64,000 nucleotides of DNA from Lentzea albidocapillata subsp. violacea (GCF_900100275.1 NZ_FNET01000004.1:62001-126000), one strand, 5' to 3'; positions 24,224 through 32,427 are shown, counted from the first letter of the stretch. The notes: generated from the letters alone by a model not told the origin. A program made the numbers and translations.

Positions 24224-25159
24224 TCAAGCCAGGTAACGGGAGTAGACCGGCGAGGCCTCGCACTCGATCCGGTAGGCCAGCGCGGCGTCCACGAGGACGG
24301 CGCGCGCCACTCGCGCGAACTCGCTCTCCCGGTGCCACACGAGCAGGAACCTGCGCGACAGCGCGTCGTCCGCGAGCAGCCGGGCGGCGACCTGCTGGTG
24401 CCCTTCGCACGCCGCCTGCGACAGCCCGACGGCACCGTTGCGCACGGCGGCCGCGGTCATCCCGAACGACTCCGAAACGTACTGCACCCGTGGAGTGAAA
24501 CCCTTGCGGCGACAGGATCTGTGGAAGTACTCGTGGAAACGCGACGAGTCGGGCGGGGGCAGCACCCACGGTTCGTCGGCCAGCTGTTCCAGGCCGATCA
24601 CCTTGTGCCGGGCCAGCGGATGGTCCTCGCGCAGCAGCACCAGCGTCCGGTCGTGCGCCACCACCGCGAAGTCCACCGACGCGGGCGCGACCGCCTCGAA
24701 CCCGGGATAGTCCTTGACCACGCCCACTTCCAGCCGCCGCTGCGCCACCATCTCCACGACGAGGTCCCGGCATTCGCTGTCGAACAACGACGCGGCCGGC
24801 CCGTGCGGCCGGTGGCTGTCGACGATCGCGGGCAGGTGGCACAGGACCGGCGAGCACACTCCGCCCACCCGCACGAGCTCGGAGGGGCTGGTGCGGACCT
24901 CGATGTCCCGCGCCAGCCCTTCCATCATCGGCAGTACCGCGCTGATCCGATCGAGCAGCAGTTCCCCGGTGGGTGTCGGCATGACCGACGCGGTGCTGGA
25001 GCCGCGGTCGAACAGCCGTTGCCCCAACGCGTTCTCGAGGCGCTTGAGACTGCCGCTGACGGCGGGCTGGCTGATCCCGAGCCGCACCGCCGCTTCGGAC
25101 AGGCTGCCGGTCTCGCCGATCGCCCGCACGAGCTTCAGGTGGTGGACGTCGAGCTCCAT
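24224..25159 (-). CDS. LysR-family regulator, end of the cyclodipeptide synthase operon
   Basis: 311 residues: winged helix MELDVHHLKLVRAIGETGSLSEAAVRLGISQPAVSGSLKRLENALGQRLFDRG, then a periplasmic-binding-like effector domain. GGGGGAAG precedes the ATG; the permease stop lies 16 bases upstream, so it is co-transcribed with the permease and synthase. A regulator carried in the operon suggests control by the imported substrate or by the cyclodipeptide. A second, divergent LysR gene stands at the other end of the operon. Confidence 0.9.
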   Translation of the reverse strand: MELDVHHLKLVRAIGETGSLSEAAVRLGISQPAVSGSLKRLENALGQRLFDRGSSTASVMPTPTGELLLDRISAVLPMMEGLARDIEVRTSPSELVRVGGVCSPVLCHLPAIVDSHRPHGPAASLFDSECRDLVVEMVAQRRLEVGVVKDYPGFEAVAPASVDFAVVAHDRTLVLLREDHPLARHKVIGLEQLADEPWVLPPPDSSRFHEYFHRSCRRKGFTPRVQYVSESFGMTAAAVRNGAVGLSQAACEGHQQVAARLLADDALSRRFLLVWHRESEFARVARAVLVDAALAYRIECEASPVYSRYLA

Positions 25160-25175
25160 GCCGTCACTTCCCCCG

Positions 25176-26477
25176 TCAGCGGTGAGTGTCGACCCGGGAT
25201 GGCGGCGCCGGCCGCATGATCCCGGCCGTTTTGCCGATCGCAGCGTACAACGCGAACGCGACCACGACGGAGTTGATCGTCGGAATGCCGAACGGCACCA
25301 GGAAACCGACCGCGGTTCCGGCCGCCCAGCACACCAGCGAAGCCGGTACCCAGTCCGGCGGAACGGCCGGCAGTGCCCCTCTCGCGCGCGAGGCGTCCAG
25401 CTCCGCGCGCCAGGTGCGCACGATGAAGTACTCGGCGATCATGATGCCCGCCACCGGCGGCGTGATCACCCCGATCCAGGTGAGGAACACGGTGAAATGG
25501 CTGAGGATGCCCAGAGCGGACAGCAGGGTTCCCAGAGCGCCCAGCCACAGCGTCGCGGTCGATCGGCTGATCCTCCTGCCCAGCAGCACGTCGACGGTGT
25601 TCACCAGGCCGAGGGACGCCGAGTAGAGGTTCCAGTCGTTGATCTTCAGGATCGCCGTGATCATGATCAGCGTCCCGATCACGCCCGAGTTGGACATGAT
25701 GATGCCGACCACGTCGGCGCTGAGGGCGGCGTGCGCGAGCAGCACCCCGGTCAGGCCGATCAGGTACTCGCCGAGCGTGACGCTGATCAGCGTCTGCTTC
25801 ACGACGTCGGAGGGACGCCGGTTGAACCTCGTCATGTCGGGGGTCATGACGGCGCCCATGATGAACGCGCCCGCGACCAGCGTGGTGCCCTGGGCGAGGC
25901 TCAGCGCCGGGCCGGGCGGGGCCATGCCGACCAGGTCCGAGAGGTCGTGCCGGTGCAGCTCGGAGACGATCGTCCAGCCGGTCAGCAGCAGGAACGCGGG
26001 CACGGTGAGATAGGCCGTCCACGCCATGGTGTGGAAGCCCGCCACGACGATCACGGTCACCACGATGCCGCCGAGGATCGCCCACACCCAGACCGGCGGA
26101 CCGCCCATCAGCCGGTGCAGGCCGTGCGCGAACACGTCGTTCTGCACGCCGAACCAGCCGGCCAGGCTGAGCGTCACGAGCAGGCCGACCAACGCGGAAC
26201 CGCGTGCCCCGAACCCGGCCCAGCGGGCCAGCACCGACGTCGACACGTTCTCCCGCACGCCCGCGATCCCCATCAGGATCGTGACGATCTCGAGCATCAC
26301 CGACCCGAGCGTGATCGCGAGGACCGCGTCCCAGAACGTCATCCCGAGTCCGAGCGTGGCGCCGAGGAGGAACTGGTGGAACGCCGAAACCTGCCCGAAC
26401 CGTTGCACGGCAACGGAGACCCACGACCGCCGGGCCTCGTCGGGGAGCCTGCTCAGCGAATAGTCGTCGTGTGCCAC
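25176..26477 (-). CDS. NCS1-family permease (cytosine/purine type)
   Basis: 433 residues from GTG 26477, two bases after the synthase stop, with AGAGGCGG as ribosome site. Twelve hydrophobic helices and NCS1 hallmarks: FHQFLLGATLGLGMTFWDAVLAITLG (helix 1), GWFGVQNDVF, PDMTRFNRRPSD and NDWNLYSASLGLVN. The family moves nucleobases, allantoin or hydantoins with protons or sodium. Tight coupling to a cyclodipeptide synthase suggests either import of a base used with the diketopiperazine, or transport of the diketopiperazine, which is chemically related to hydantoin. Both are inferences. Confidence 0.88.
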   Translation of the reverse strand: MAHDDYSLSRLPDEARRSWVSVAVQRFGQVSAFHQFLLGATLGLGMTFWDAVLAITLGSVMLEIVTILMGIAGVRENVSTSVLARWAGFGARGSALVGLLVTLSLAGWFGVQNDVFAHGLHRLMGGPPVWVWAILGGIVVTVIVVAGFHTMAWTAYLTVPAFLLLTGWTIVSELHRHDLSDLVGMAPPGPALSLAQGTTLVAGAFIMGAVMTPDMTRFNRRPSDVVKQTLISVTLGEYLIGLTGVLLAHAALSADVVGIIMSNSGVIGTLIMITAILKINDWNLYSASLGLVNTVDVLLGRRISRSTATLWLGALGTLLSALGILSHFTVFLTWIGVITPPVAGIMIAEYFIVRTWRAELDASRARGALPAVPPDWVPASLVCWAAGTAVGFLVPFGIPTINSVVVAFALYAAIGKTAGIMRPAPPSRVDTHR

Positions 26478-26479
26478 CG

Positions 26480-27160
26480 TCAGACCGCCTCTTCGTGAGG
26501 TGTCAGCACGACGAAACCCTGTGCGGGATTCGGCAGCCAGGCCAGTTCCCTGGCGTACAGGCGTTCCAGGAACGCCACCCTCTGGTGGTAGGCGAACACC
26601 GAGCTGTCGACGCCCGCGATCGCCGGGGTGTCGATGAACATGGGCAGCTCCGCGAGGAAGTACCGGACGGCGCACCGCAACTGTTCCTCCGTAGGCACCT
26701 GGCCGTCCGGCAGGCGGCGGTCGAGCACCCAGCGCGTGGCCTCCAGGCACTCCCCGGCGAAGGCGTCGTCGGTCATGAACCACGCACCCGCGTCGCGCAG
26801 CAACTCCCGGTACCTGTCGTTGCGGGCCAGGGCGGCGCCGTCGAGCAGGTGCTCCTCCGGCTCAGACACGCCGGCGTCGCGCAGGGCGCGGCAGATCTTG
26901 TTCACCACGTACTGGCCCTGCCGTCCGGCCTTGCGCTGCGCGCGGCCGGGTTCGTAGCCCAGTGCCTCCAGCGTGTACACGGACGCGTGGTCGGGCACGA
27001 AGAAATGGAAACGCTCGAATTCCCGCATCGCCCAGCGAGCGAGTGCGGTGATGCGTTCCACCGAAAAATAACTGTTGAACGGGCTCACACCGACGCACAC
27101 ATGCCTGCCGCTTCGCAAAGGGGTGGCACAGTGCTCGGTCAGCGGAGTTGTCAGCAACAC
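26480..27160 (-). CDS. Cyclodipeptide synthase, NYH subfamily
   Basis: 226 residues. These enzymes take two aminoacyl-tRNAs and release a 2,5-diketopiperazine. HVCVGVSPFNSYFS gives the nucleophile Ser26 and Asn29; VRYFLAELPMFIDTP gives Tyr167 and Glu171; VFAYHQRV gives Tyr191 and His192. All six sit exactly 11 positions earlier than AlbC Ser37, Asn40, Tyr178, Glu182, Tyr202 and His203, so the catalytic set is complete and of NYH type. GTG 27160 has GGAG six bases upstream. The pocket residues do not let me predict the amino acids. It heads an operon with an NCS1 permease and LysR gene; no P450, oxidase or methyltransferase is nearby. Confidence 0.9.
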   Translation of the reverse strand: MLLTTPLTEHCATPLRSGRHVCVGVSPFNSYFSVERITALARWAMREFERFHFFVPDHASVYTLEALGYEPGRAQRKAGRQGQYVVNKICRALRDAGVSEPEEHLLDGAALARNDRYRELLRDAGAWFMTDDAFAGECLEATRWVLDRRLPDGQVPTEEQLRCAVRYFLAELPMFIDTPAIAGVDSSVFAYHQRVAFLERLYARELAWLPNPAQGFVVLTPHEEAV

Positions 27161-27275
27161 CGTCGACTCCGAAAGTCATATTCACAGGGGCAGGGAAATC
27201 CGGATTCGACCACTATCGGCAGAAGCAGAACCGGCGGGTACTGCCGGAACGTCATGCCGTCGCCTTATGCGCCCA

Positions 27276-27333
27276 ACGCCCGAATGTCCTGCTCCGTTCG
27301 GCGCCGAACTGCTGACAGAACGCGTTCGGGCGT
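27276..27333. promoter_or_regulatory. Operator region between the CDPS operon and the divergent LysR gene
   Basis: The 178-base divergent gap holds ACGCCCGAA (27276-27284) and its perfect inverse TTCGGGCGT (27325-27333), with a perfect 14-bp palindrome GTTCGGC-GCCGAAC (27296-27309) between them. Paired sites of this kind suit LysR tetramer binding. No strong -35/-10 pair is obvious. Confidence 0.5.
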
Positions 27334-27338
27334 GTCTG

Positions 27339-28280
27339 ATGAGTGACATGGAGCTCCAGGTCCGCCATCTGCGGGTGCTCGTCGCCATCGCGCGAGCGGG
27401 CAGTCTCAACCGGGCTGCCGGCGAGCTGCGGCTGGCCCAGCCCGCCCTCAGCCACCAGCTGCGCCGCATCGAGCAGCTGGTGGGCGAACGGCTCTTCGAC
27501 CGCGGCCCGCGCGGCGTGCGCGCGACCCGGATCGGAGAGCTGGTGCTCGCCCGCGCCGCGGCGATCATCCCGGCGTTCGACGAGCTGGACCGGGACTTCC
27601 GCCTGCAGCAGCCGTCCCCCGGCGGCCTGCGGATCGGCTGGAACGACAGCAGCCTCGTGCCCGGCCTGTTCGGCTGCGTCGAGCGGCTGCTGCCGGGCCA
27701 TGAGCTCACCAGCCGCGCGGACCTGTCGCACAGCAGGCTGGTCACGCAGGTCGCCGGTGGGTGCGTCGACCTCGCGGTGGCGATGATCTGCGGTCCGCGG
27801 ACGCTGGCCGTGCCGGACGGGGTGCGCGCCGAGCGGGTGGTCGTCGAGCCCTCGTTCGTGGCGCTGCCGGCGCGGCACCCGCTGGCGGCCTCGCCCGTCG
27901 TCGAACTGGGCGACCTGGCTCAGGAGCAGTGGATCGTGTCCAGCTGCGGCGACGGCTGCCGGGTCGTGTTCCGCGAGATGTGCCTGGCACACGGGTTCAC
28001 CCCGCGCATCGCGCACGACGTCGACGCGCTGCGGCACCGCCTGGTGTCCGGCGAGCACGGGGTGTGCCTGGTGCAGCCGACCACGCCGGAACCTCCCGGC
28101 ATGGTGATCCGGCCGCTGGCCGGTGATCCCATGAAGGTGCAGCACGTCCTGCTCTGGCGCGCGGACCATCCGCTCGGCGACCGGTTCGCGGCCGTGCATC
28201 TCGCCGCCGTGGCCGTCTACGAACAGCTCGTCGCGCAGAACGACCGCTATCGCGGATGGATGGATAACGGCGTGGCATAG
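27339..28280 (+). CDS. LysR-family regulator, divergent from the CDPS operon
   Basis: 313 residues from ATG 27339 (MSDMELQ; ATG 27348 also possible). HTH: LRVLVAIARAGSLNRAAGELRLAQPALSHQLRRIEQLVGERLFDRGPRG; the effector domain follows. LysR regulators usually control the divergent operon, here synthase, permease and the other LysR gene. Only about a third of positions look shared with the LysR at 24224, so the two probably answer to different ligands. Confidence 0.9.
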   Translation: MSDMELQVRHLRVLVAIARAGSLNRAAGELRLAQPALSHQLRRIEQLVGERLFDRGPRGVRATRIGELVLARAAAIIPAFDELDRDFRLQQPSPGGLRIGWNDSSLVPGLFGCVERLLPGHELTSRADLSHSRLVTQVAGGCVDLAVAMICGPRTLAVPDGVRAERVVVEPSFVALPARHPLAASPVVELGDLAQEQWIVSSCGDGCRVVFREMCLAHGFTPRIAHDVDALRHRLVSGEHGVCLVQPTTPEPPGMVIRPLAGDPMKVQHVLLWRADHPLGDRFAAVHLAAVAVYEQLVAQNDRYRGWMDNGVA

Positions 28281-28371
28281 CGCGCTGACAGTGGGCATGG
28301 ATCCCCGGCCCGGCCACACTCGGAATCGGCGCGAAATACTGCGCGAACCGTGCCGGAAAGGGATCGCTTCG

Positions 28372-28719
28372 ATGTTGCCGTTGATCTCCCGAGAGGAACT
28401 CCACAAAGGAATCGACGCGGGCACCCTGGTGGTGGTCGACACCATGCCCGCGGGCTACTACGAGAGAGAACACCTGCCCGGCGCGGTGAACATTCCCGGA
28501 TTTCCCTACGAGCAGGCGGCCGAGTTCACCGACCGGCATGCACCCGACGTCCTGCCGGACAAGACCGCCGAGATCGTCGTCTACTGCGCCAACGTGCCTT
28601 GTCGCAACAGCGAGCTCGTAGGGGCCCGGTTGGTTCAGCTGGGGTACTCGAACGTGCGCAAGTACCGCGAGGGCATCGAGGACTGGGTCGGTGCCGGCCT
28701 CGCCACCAGCTCCGGTTGA
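28372..28719 (+). CDS. Single-domain rhodanese
   Basis: 115 residues from ATG 28372 (GGAAAGGGA upstream). ISREELHKGIDAGTLVVVDTMPAGYYEREHLPGAVNIPG is the rhodanese fold; the active-site loop reads VVYCANVPCRNSE, with the persulfide-forming cysteine in YCANVPCR. It may move sulfane sulfur to thiols or cyanide. It is downstream of the LysR gene (91 bases) and just before a secreted thioredoxin, so a shared thiol role is plausible. Confidence 0.85.
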   Translation: MLPLISREELHKGIDAGTLVVVDTMPAGYYEREHLPGAVNIPGFPYEQAAEFTDRHAPDVLPDKTAEIVVYCANVPCRNSELVGARLVQLGYSNVRKYREGIEDWVGAGLATSSG

Positions 28720-28766
28720 GCACCTGCGGTTGCCCGGAATTTTCCCTGCCTATCAAGGAGTTCTCC

Positions 28767-29228
28767 ATGTCCCTGCTCAAGAACTGGCTACGCGCGGGCG
28801 TCGCGGCCGTGGTCGTCATGGCCTCGGTGCTGCTGGCCGCGCCCGCCCAGGCCGCGCCGCCGACCGGCTCGAACGTCCAGATCAGCGCGGAGCACGTCAT
28901 CAAGGTGACGTCCGCGAACCACGCCCAGGTGATGGAGCAGTCCAGGACCAAGCTGGTCATCCTGGACTTCGGCGCCACCTGGTGCCCGCCCTGCCGTCAG
29001 CTCAAGCCGGTGCTCGAGAAGCTGGCCGCGGAGTACAACGGCCGGATCCTGGTCGGCATGGTCGACGTGGACGTGAGCCGTGACCTCTCGTCCCAGTACC
29101 GCATCCGGTTCCTGCCCACCCTGGTGCCGGTGCGCAACGCGGCGGAGCTGCCGAACTCCCGCATGATCGGGTTCAAGGGCGAGGCCGCGCTGCGGTCGTG
29201 GATCAACGCCCAGCTCGCCAAGGGCTGA
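28767..29228 (+). CDS. Secreted thioredoxin-like protein
   Basis: 153 residues with a Sec signal (LRAGVAAVVVMASVLLAAPAQA-A) and a thioredoxin fold: LVILDFGATWCPPCRQLKPVLEKLA carries the CPPC redox pair, and RIRFLPTLVPV supplies the cis-proline. GRILVGMVDVDVSRDLSSQY is standard thioredoxin. It would work outside the membrane as a disulfide reductant or oxidant. AAGGAG lies 6 bases before the ATG. A perfect 15-bp hairpin follows. Confidence 0.88.
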   Translation: MSLLKNWLRAGVAAVVVMASVLLAAPAQAAPPTGSNVQISAEHVIKVTSANHAQVMEQSRTKLVILDFGATWCPPCRQLKPVLEKLAAEYNGRILVGMVDVDVSRDLSSQYRIRFLPTLVPVRNAAELPNSRMIGFKGEAALRSWINAQLAKG

Positions 29229-29241
29229 TCCGGTCCGGCCT

Positions 29242-29280
29242 CCGCCCCGGCACGGGTGTCCTGCTCCCGTGCCGGGGCGG
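29242..29280 (+). terminator. Perfect 15-bp terminator hairpin
   Basis: 29242-29256 pairs without mismatch to 29266-29280 around a nine-base loop (TGTCCTGCT), 14 bases after the thioredoxin stop. It separates that gene from the MFS gene. Confidence 0.8.
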
Positions 29281-29301
29281 TTCCCACGCGAGAGGAATCC
29301 C

Positions 29302-30450
29302 TTGTCCCAGAACAGGCTGCCGTGGCGAGCGCTGCTCGCACTGACCCTGACGGTGCTGCTCGGCTGCCTTTGCGAGGTGCTGCCCGCGGGGTTGCTCCTG
29401 GGTATGTCCGCGGATCTCGGGGTCTCACCGTCCGCCGCCGGACAGCTGGTCACCGTCTACGCGGTCACCACCGCGGTCACCGCGATCCCGCTGACCGCGA
29501 TGACCTCCCGGCTGCCGCGCAAGCGTGTGCTGGTGGCGCTGGTGCTCGGATTCGTCGTGACGAACCTCGTGATCGCGCTGTCCCCCGGCTATGGCGTCAT
29601 TCTGGGCGCACGGGTGGTATCCGGCGCCATCACCGGCGTGATGTGGTCACTGGTGGCGGTGTACGCGATGCGGATCGCGCCGCCAGGACAGGCCGGACGC
29701 GCGCTGGCGATCGCGATGGCGGGCACACCGGTCGGATTCGCGGCGGGAGTGCCCGCCGGCACGGCGCTCGGTGAACTGGTCGGCTGGCGCTGGTCGTTCG
29801 CGGCCATGGCGGCGATCGCGGTGCCGTTGCTGTGCTGGATCCTGCTCGTGGTGCCGGCGGTCACGACCGAGCCCACCCGGCCGGCGCGACACGCCCTGCC
29901 AGTGCTGCGTCCGATTCTGGTAATGGTGTTCGTGTACTCGTTGGCACACAACATGCTCTACACGTACGTAGGCCCGGTCCTCGCTCGACTGGCACAGGAA
30001 GACCTGCTGACCACGGCGCTGCTCGTCTTCGGTATCGCCGCCGTGGGCGGAATTCTCGCGGTCGGGTCCACTTTGGACCGCAATCCGCGTGGAGTGCTGG
30101 GCTGGTGCCCGGTGCTGACCGCGGCCGGCATGGTTCTGCTGGCGATGTCCGACGACGTGGCCACCACCCTGATGGCCTGCGCGGTATGGGGCCTGGCGTT
30201 CGGCGGCGCACCCACGGCGTTCCAGGCAGTCACGGCTCTGATCGCGGGACGGGACGCGGATCGAGCCCAGTCGCTGACCATCGCGGCCTGGAACGGCGCG
30301 GTGGCAGGGGGTGCCGCGGTGGGAGGAGTGGTGCTGGACACCGCGGCACCCGCATTGATCTGGACGGCCGCGGCGCTGCTGGTGGTGCCGTTCTGGGCGG
30401 CGACCCGCCTTCCCGCCGCCGTGGGGCGCGGCGCGTCCACAGGCTCCTGA
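29302..30450 (+). CDS. DHA1-type MFS transporter
   Basis: 382 residues with 12 membrane helices; TTG start with GAGG eight bases upstream. It resembles AraJ/sugar-efflux and drug-efflux proteins (EVLPAGLLLGMSADLGVSPSAAGQLVTVYAVTTAVTAIPLTAMTSRLPRK). Motif-C-like GTPVGFAAGVPAGTAL is present, pointing to efflux. Despite the terminator before it, its place beside the cyclodipeptide locus makes it a candidate exporter of the product. Confidence 0.85.
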   Translation: MSQNRLPWRALLALTLTVLLGCLCEVLPAGLLLGMSADLGVSPSAAGQLVTVYAVTTAVTAIPLTAMTSRLPRKRVLVALVLGFVVTNLVIALSPGYGVILGARVVSGAITGVMWSLVAVYAMRIAPPGQAGRALAIAMAGTPVGFAAGVPAGTALGELVGWRWSFAAMAAIAVPLLCWILLVVPAVTTEPTRPARHALPVLRPILVMVFVYSLAHNMLYTYVGPVLARLAQEDLLTTALLVFGIAAVGGILAVGSTLDRNPRGVLGWCPVLTAAGMVLLAMSDDVATTLMACAVWGLAFGGAPTAFQAVTALIAGRDADRAQSLTIAAWNGAVAGGAAVGGVVLDTAAPALIWTAAALLVVPFWAATRLPAAVGRGASTGS

Positions 30451-30582
30451 TGGAGTGGTCGTCGAAGTGGGATCAGACCACGGCGACCGGGCAGCTCGCG
30501 GGTCGTGCGATCCAGTTATGACTTCCTCCATGGCCCAGGTCGTGGCCGTCTCGCGACGGTCCGAAGTGGATGGATGCGCGGA

Positions 30583-31458
30583 TCAGCAGGTGGCGCGCTC
30601 GACGGTGGGTGGCACCGGGTCGACGTCGAGGATGCCGGGAGCAGGCGCCGGCCGGGGAACCTTCCGGCCGTTGTGCGCCGAGGGCGCGTTCGAGGTCTCC
30701 GGCGGTGTGGACCGCTCCAGGAAGCGGAGCAGTTCGACGGGGAACGGCAACACCAGCGTGGAGTTCTTCTCCGCGGCCACCTCGACCACGGTCTGCAGCA
30801 GCCGCAACTGCAGCGCGGCCGGGTGCTCGGCCATGGTCTCGGCGGCGCTGGCGAGCTTCGCCGAGGCCTGCAGCTCGCCGTCGGCGGTGATGACGCGGGC
30901 CCGCCGCTCGCGTTCGGCCTCCGCCTGGCGCGACATCGACCGCTTCATGGACTCCGGCAGGACGACGTCCTTGATCTCCACGCGGTCGATCTGCACGCCC
31001 CAGCCGAGAGCCGGGCTGTCGATCATCAGTTCCAGCCCCTGGTTGAGCCGTTCCCGGTTCGACAGCAGGTCGTCCAGATCGCTCTTGCCGATGATCGAGC
31101 GCAGCGACGTCTGGGCGACCTGGCCGACAGCCGCGTGGTAGTCCTCGACGTCCACGATCGCGCGGACCGGGTCGTCGACCTTGTAGAACACCACAGCGTC
31201 GACGCGCACGGTCACGTTGTCGCGGGTGATGCCGTCCTGCGCCGGGACCGGCATCGTGATGATCTGCATGCTGACCTTGCGCAGGCGGTCGGCGAGCGGC
31301 AGGAGCAACGCGAGTCCCGGGCCGCGAACCCCGGAGCGCACGCGGCCGAACCGGAAGATGACGCCTCGCTCGTACTGGGTGATGACCCGGACGCTCGACA
31401 TCAGCCCGAACAGGCCGATACCGGCGAGGGTGAGCAGCAGCACGGAGATCGCGTTCAT
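30583..31458 (-). CDS. SPFH/stomatin-like (slipin) membrane protein
   Basis: 291 residues: one N-terminal membrane hairpin (VLLLTLAGIGLFGLMSSV), then the SPFH domain (VITQYERGVIFRFGRVRSGVRGPGLALLLP; DGITRDNVTVRVDAVVFYKVDDPVRAI; RSIIGKSDLDDLLSNRERLN), a helical region rich in E-R-R and A-S-A-K-L, and a Pro-rich tail. Slipins form membrane rings or scaffolds. Usually a NfeD partner is encoded alongside; none is here. Its promoter carries the palindrome also found at the neighbouring MarR gene. Confidence 0.88.
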   Translation of the reverse strand: MNAISVLLLTLAGIGLFGLMSSVRVITQYERGVIFRFGRVRSGVRGPGLALLLPLADRLRKVSMQIITMPVPAQDGITRDNVTVRVDAVVFYKVDDPVRAIVDVEDYHAAVGQVAQTSLRSIIGKSDLDDLLSNRERLNQGLELMIDSPALGWGVQIDRVEIKDVVLPESMKRSMSRQAEAERERRARVITADGELQASAKLASAAETMAEHPAALQLRLLQTVVEVAAEKNSTLVLPFPVELLRFLERSTPPETSNAPSAHNGRKVPRPAPAPGILDVDPVPPTVERATC

Positions 31459-31486
31459 GTCGTCCTCCCGATGTCTCGCAGACTAG

Positions 31487-31501
31487 TATCGTATCACGAT
31501 A
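31487..31501. promoter_or_regulatory. MarR operator copy 1, at the SPFH gene promoter
   Basis: TATCGT-ATC-ACGATA, a perfect 15-bp palindrome whose arm overlaps a reverse-strand -10 (GATACT) 27 bases upstream of the SPFH start. The same sequence is found at 32094-32108. Confidence 0.65.
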
Positions 31502-31630
31502 TGTCGGGAATGACCGATCCAGAAAACGCTGCCGCACAACGGATGTCCGCCTCGTGAGTGCTCCAACTCGTGACAGACACGCACAGCGGGTGTGTCGAGC
31601 TCCGCGCGGTACCGGCGGCGGGAACACGGG

Positions 31631-32035
31631 TCAGACGGGCGGCGTGAGCGCCGATCCCATCCGACGGAGTTCATCACGGTGCAGCGTGCTCAGCTGCGCG
31701 AGCACCTTCTCCCCCAGTTTGGTCAACAGCACCCGCACGGCCCGCGCGTCGGTCGGATGCGCCGCCCGTGTCACAAGGCCCTCCCCCTGCGCCCTGTTGA
31801 CCAGCTCCACCACACTGTTGTGGCGCAGCTGCAGCCGGTCGGCGAGCTCGCGCACGCTGGCCCAGTCCCGATCCGGGAAACCCTTGAGCGCCAGCAGCAG
31901 CTGGTACTGCTGCGGGGTGAGCCCGTGGCCGCGCACGGTCTCCTCGCTGAACCGGAGGTAGCTGCGGATCCCGAACCGGAACCGCGCCAGCGCCTCGAAG
32001 TCCCGCTTGGTCAGCGGCTCACCCTCCGTCGTCAT
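31631..32035 (-). CDS. MarR-family transcriptional regulator
   Basis: 134 residues: LRFSEETVRGHGLTPQQYQLLLALKGFPDRDWASVRELADRLQLRHNSVVELVNRAQGEGLVTRAAHPTDARAVRVLLT is a complete MarR winged helix with wing HPTDAR. Its own promoter holds the palindrome TATCGTGATACGATA with an arm over the -10 (GATACA), as expected for autorepression. The second copy at 31487 links it to the SPFH gene, and the divergent DUF3040 gene shares the first site. Confidence 0.88.
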   Translation of the reverse strand: MTTEGEPLTKRDFEALARFRFGIRSYLRFSEETVRGHGLTPQQYQLLLALKGFPDRDWASVRELADRLQLRHNSVVELVNRAQGEGLVTRAAHPTDARAVRVLLTKLGEKVLAQLSTLHRDELRRMGSALTPPV

Positions 32036-32093
32036 GAACCCATGACACCACGCCTTTCAGGTCCGCGGCTCTCCGACCCGCCCGACGACTTTG

Positions 32094-32108
32094 TATCGTG
32101 ATACGATA
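32094..32108. promoter_or_regulatory. MarR operator copy 2, between marR and the DUF3040 gene
   Basis: TATCGT-GAT-ACGATA, the reverse complement of the 31487 site. It lies in the 111-base divergent region, so one dimer could control both genes. Confidence 0.65.
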
Positions 32109-32146
32109 TGAGGGCGGGTCCTGCCGTGATCCGCGGGAGGTGCGCC

Positions 32147-32425
32147 GTGCTCAGTGATCGCGAACGCGAGGCGCTGTACGAGATCGAGCGCCGGTTCTGG
32201 GACGAGGATCCGATCCTCGCTCTTTCCCTCGATGCCGCCGGACGACGTCTGACGCGCGACCGTCGCCGGTACGTCTACGCGGCCACGGCCGCCGTGGCCG
32301 CTCCTCTCGGTTTGTTCATGCTGGCAGTAGGACTGCCGTCCGCCGCGCTGGTGTTCGCCGCGGTGGCCGGATGGGCGTGGGTGGCGCGGCGCCGCCGGAT
32401 CGACCAAGGCCGCCGCCACCCATGA
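32147..32425 (+). CDS. DUF3040 small membrane protein
   Basis: 92 residues from GTG 32147 with an excellent ribosome site (GGGAGGTG, 5 bases). LSDREREALYEIERRFWDEDPILA is the DUF3040 N-terminal helix; two adjacent hydrophobic segments follow (YVYAATAAVAAPLGLFMLAVGLPSAALVFAAVAGWAWVA) with a basic tail. DUF3040 proteins are actinobacterial and of unknown function. An ATG at 32108 is in frame but sits inside the operator. Confidence 0.85.
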   Translation: MLSDREREALYEIERRFWDEDPILALSLDAAGRRLTRDRRRYVYAATAAVAAPLGLFMLAVGLPSAALVFAAVAGWAWVARRRRIDQGRRHP

Positions 32426-32427
32426 CC

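Noticed and set aside
26480..27160. Alternative reading of the CDPS gene as an unrelated hypothetical protein
   Set aside because: All six catalytic positions fit AlbC with a constant offset, which chance would not give.
31501..31557. 18-codon forward frame MSGMTDPENAAAQRMSAS just after the MarR operator
   Set aside because: No ribosome site, and the palindrome occupies the place of a leader; too short to support as a gene.
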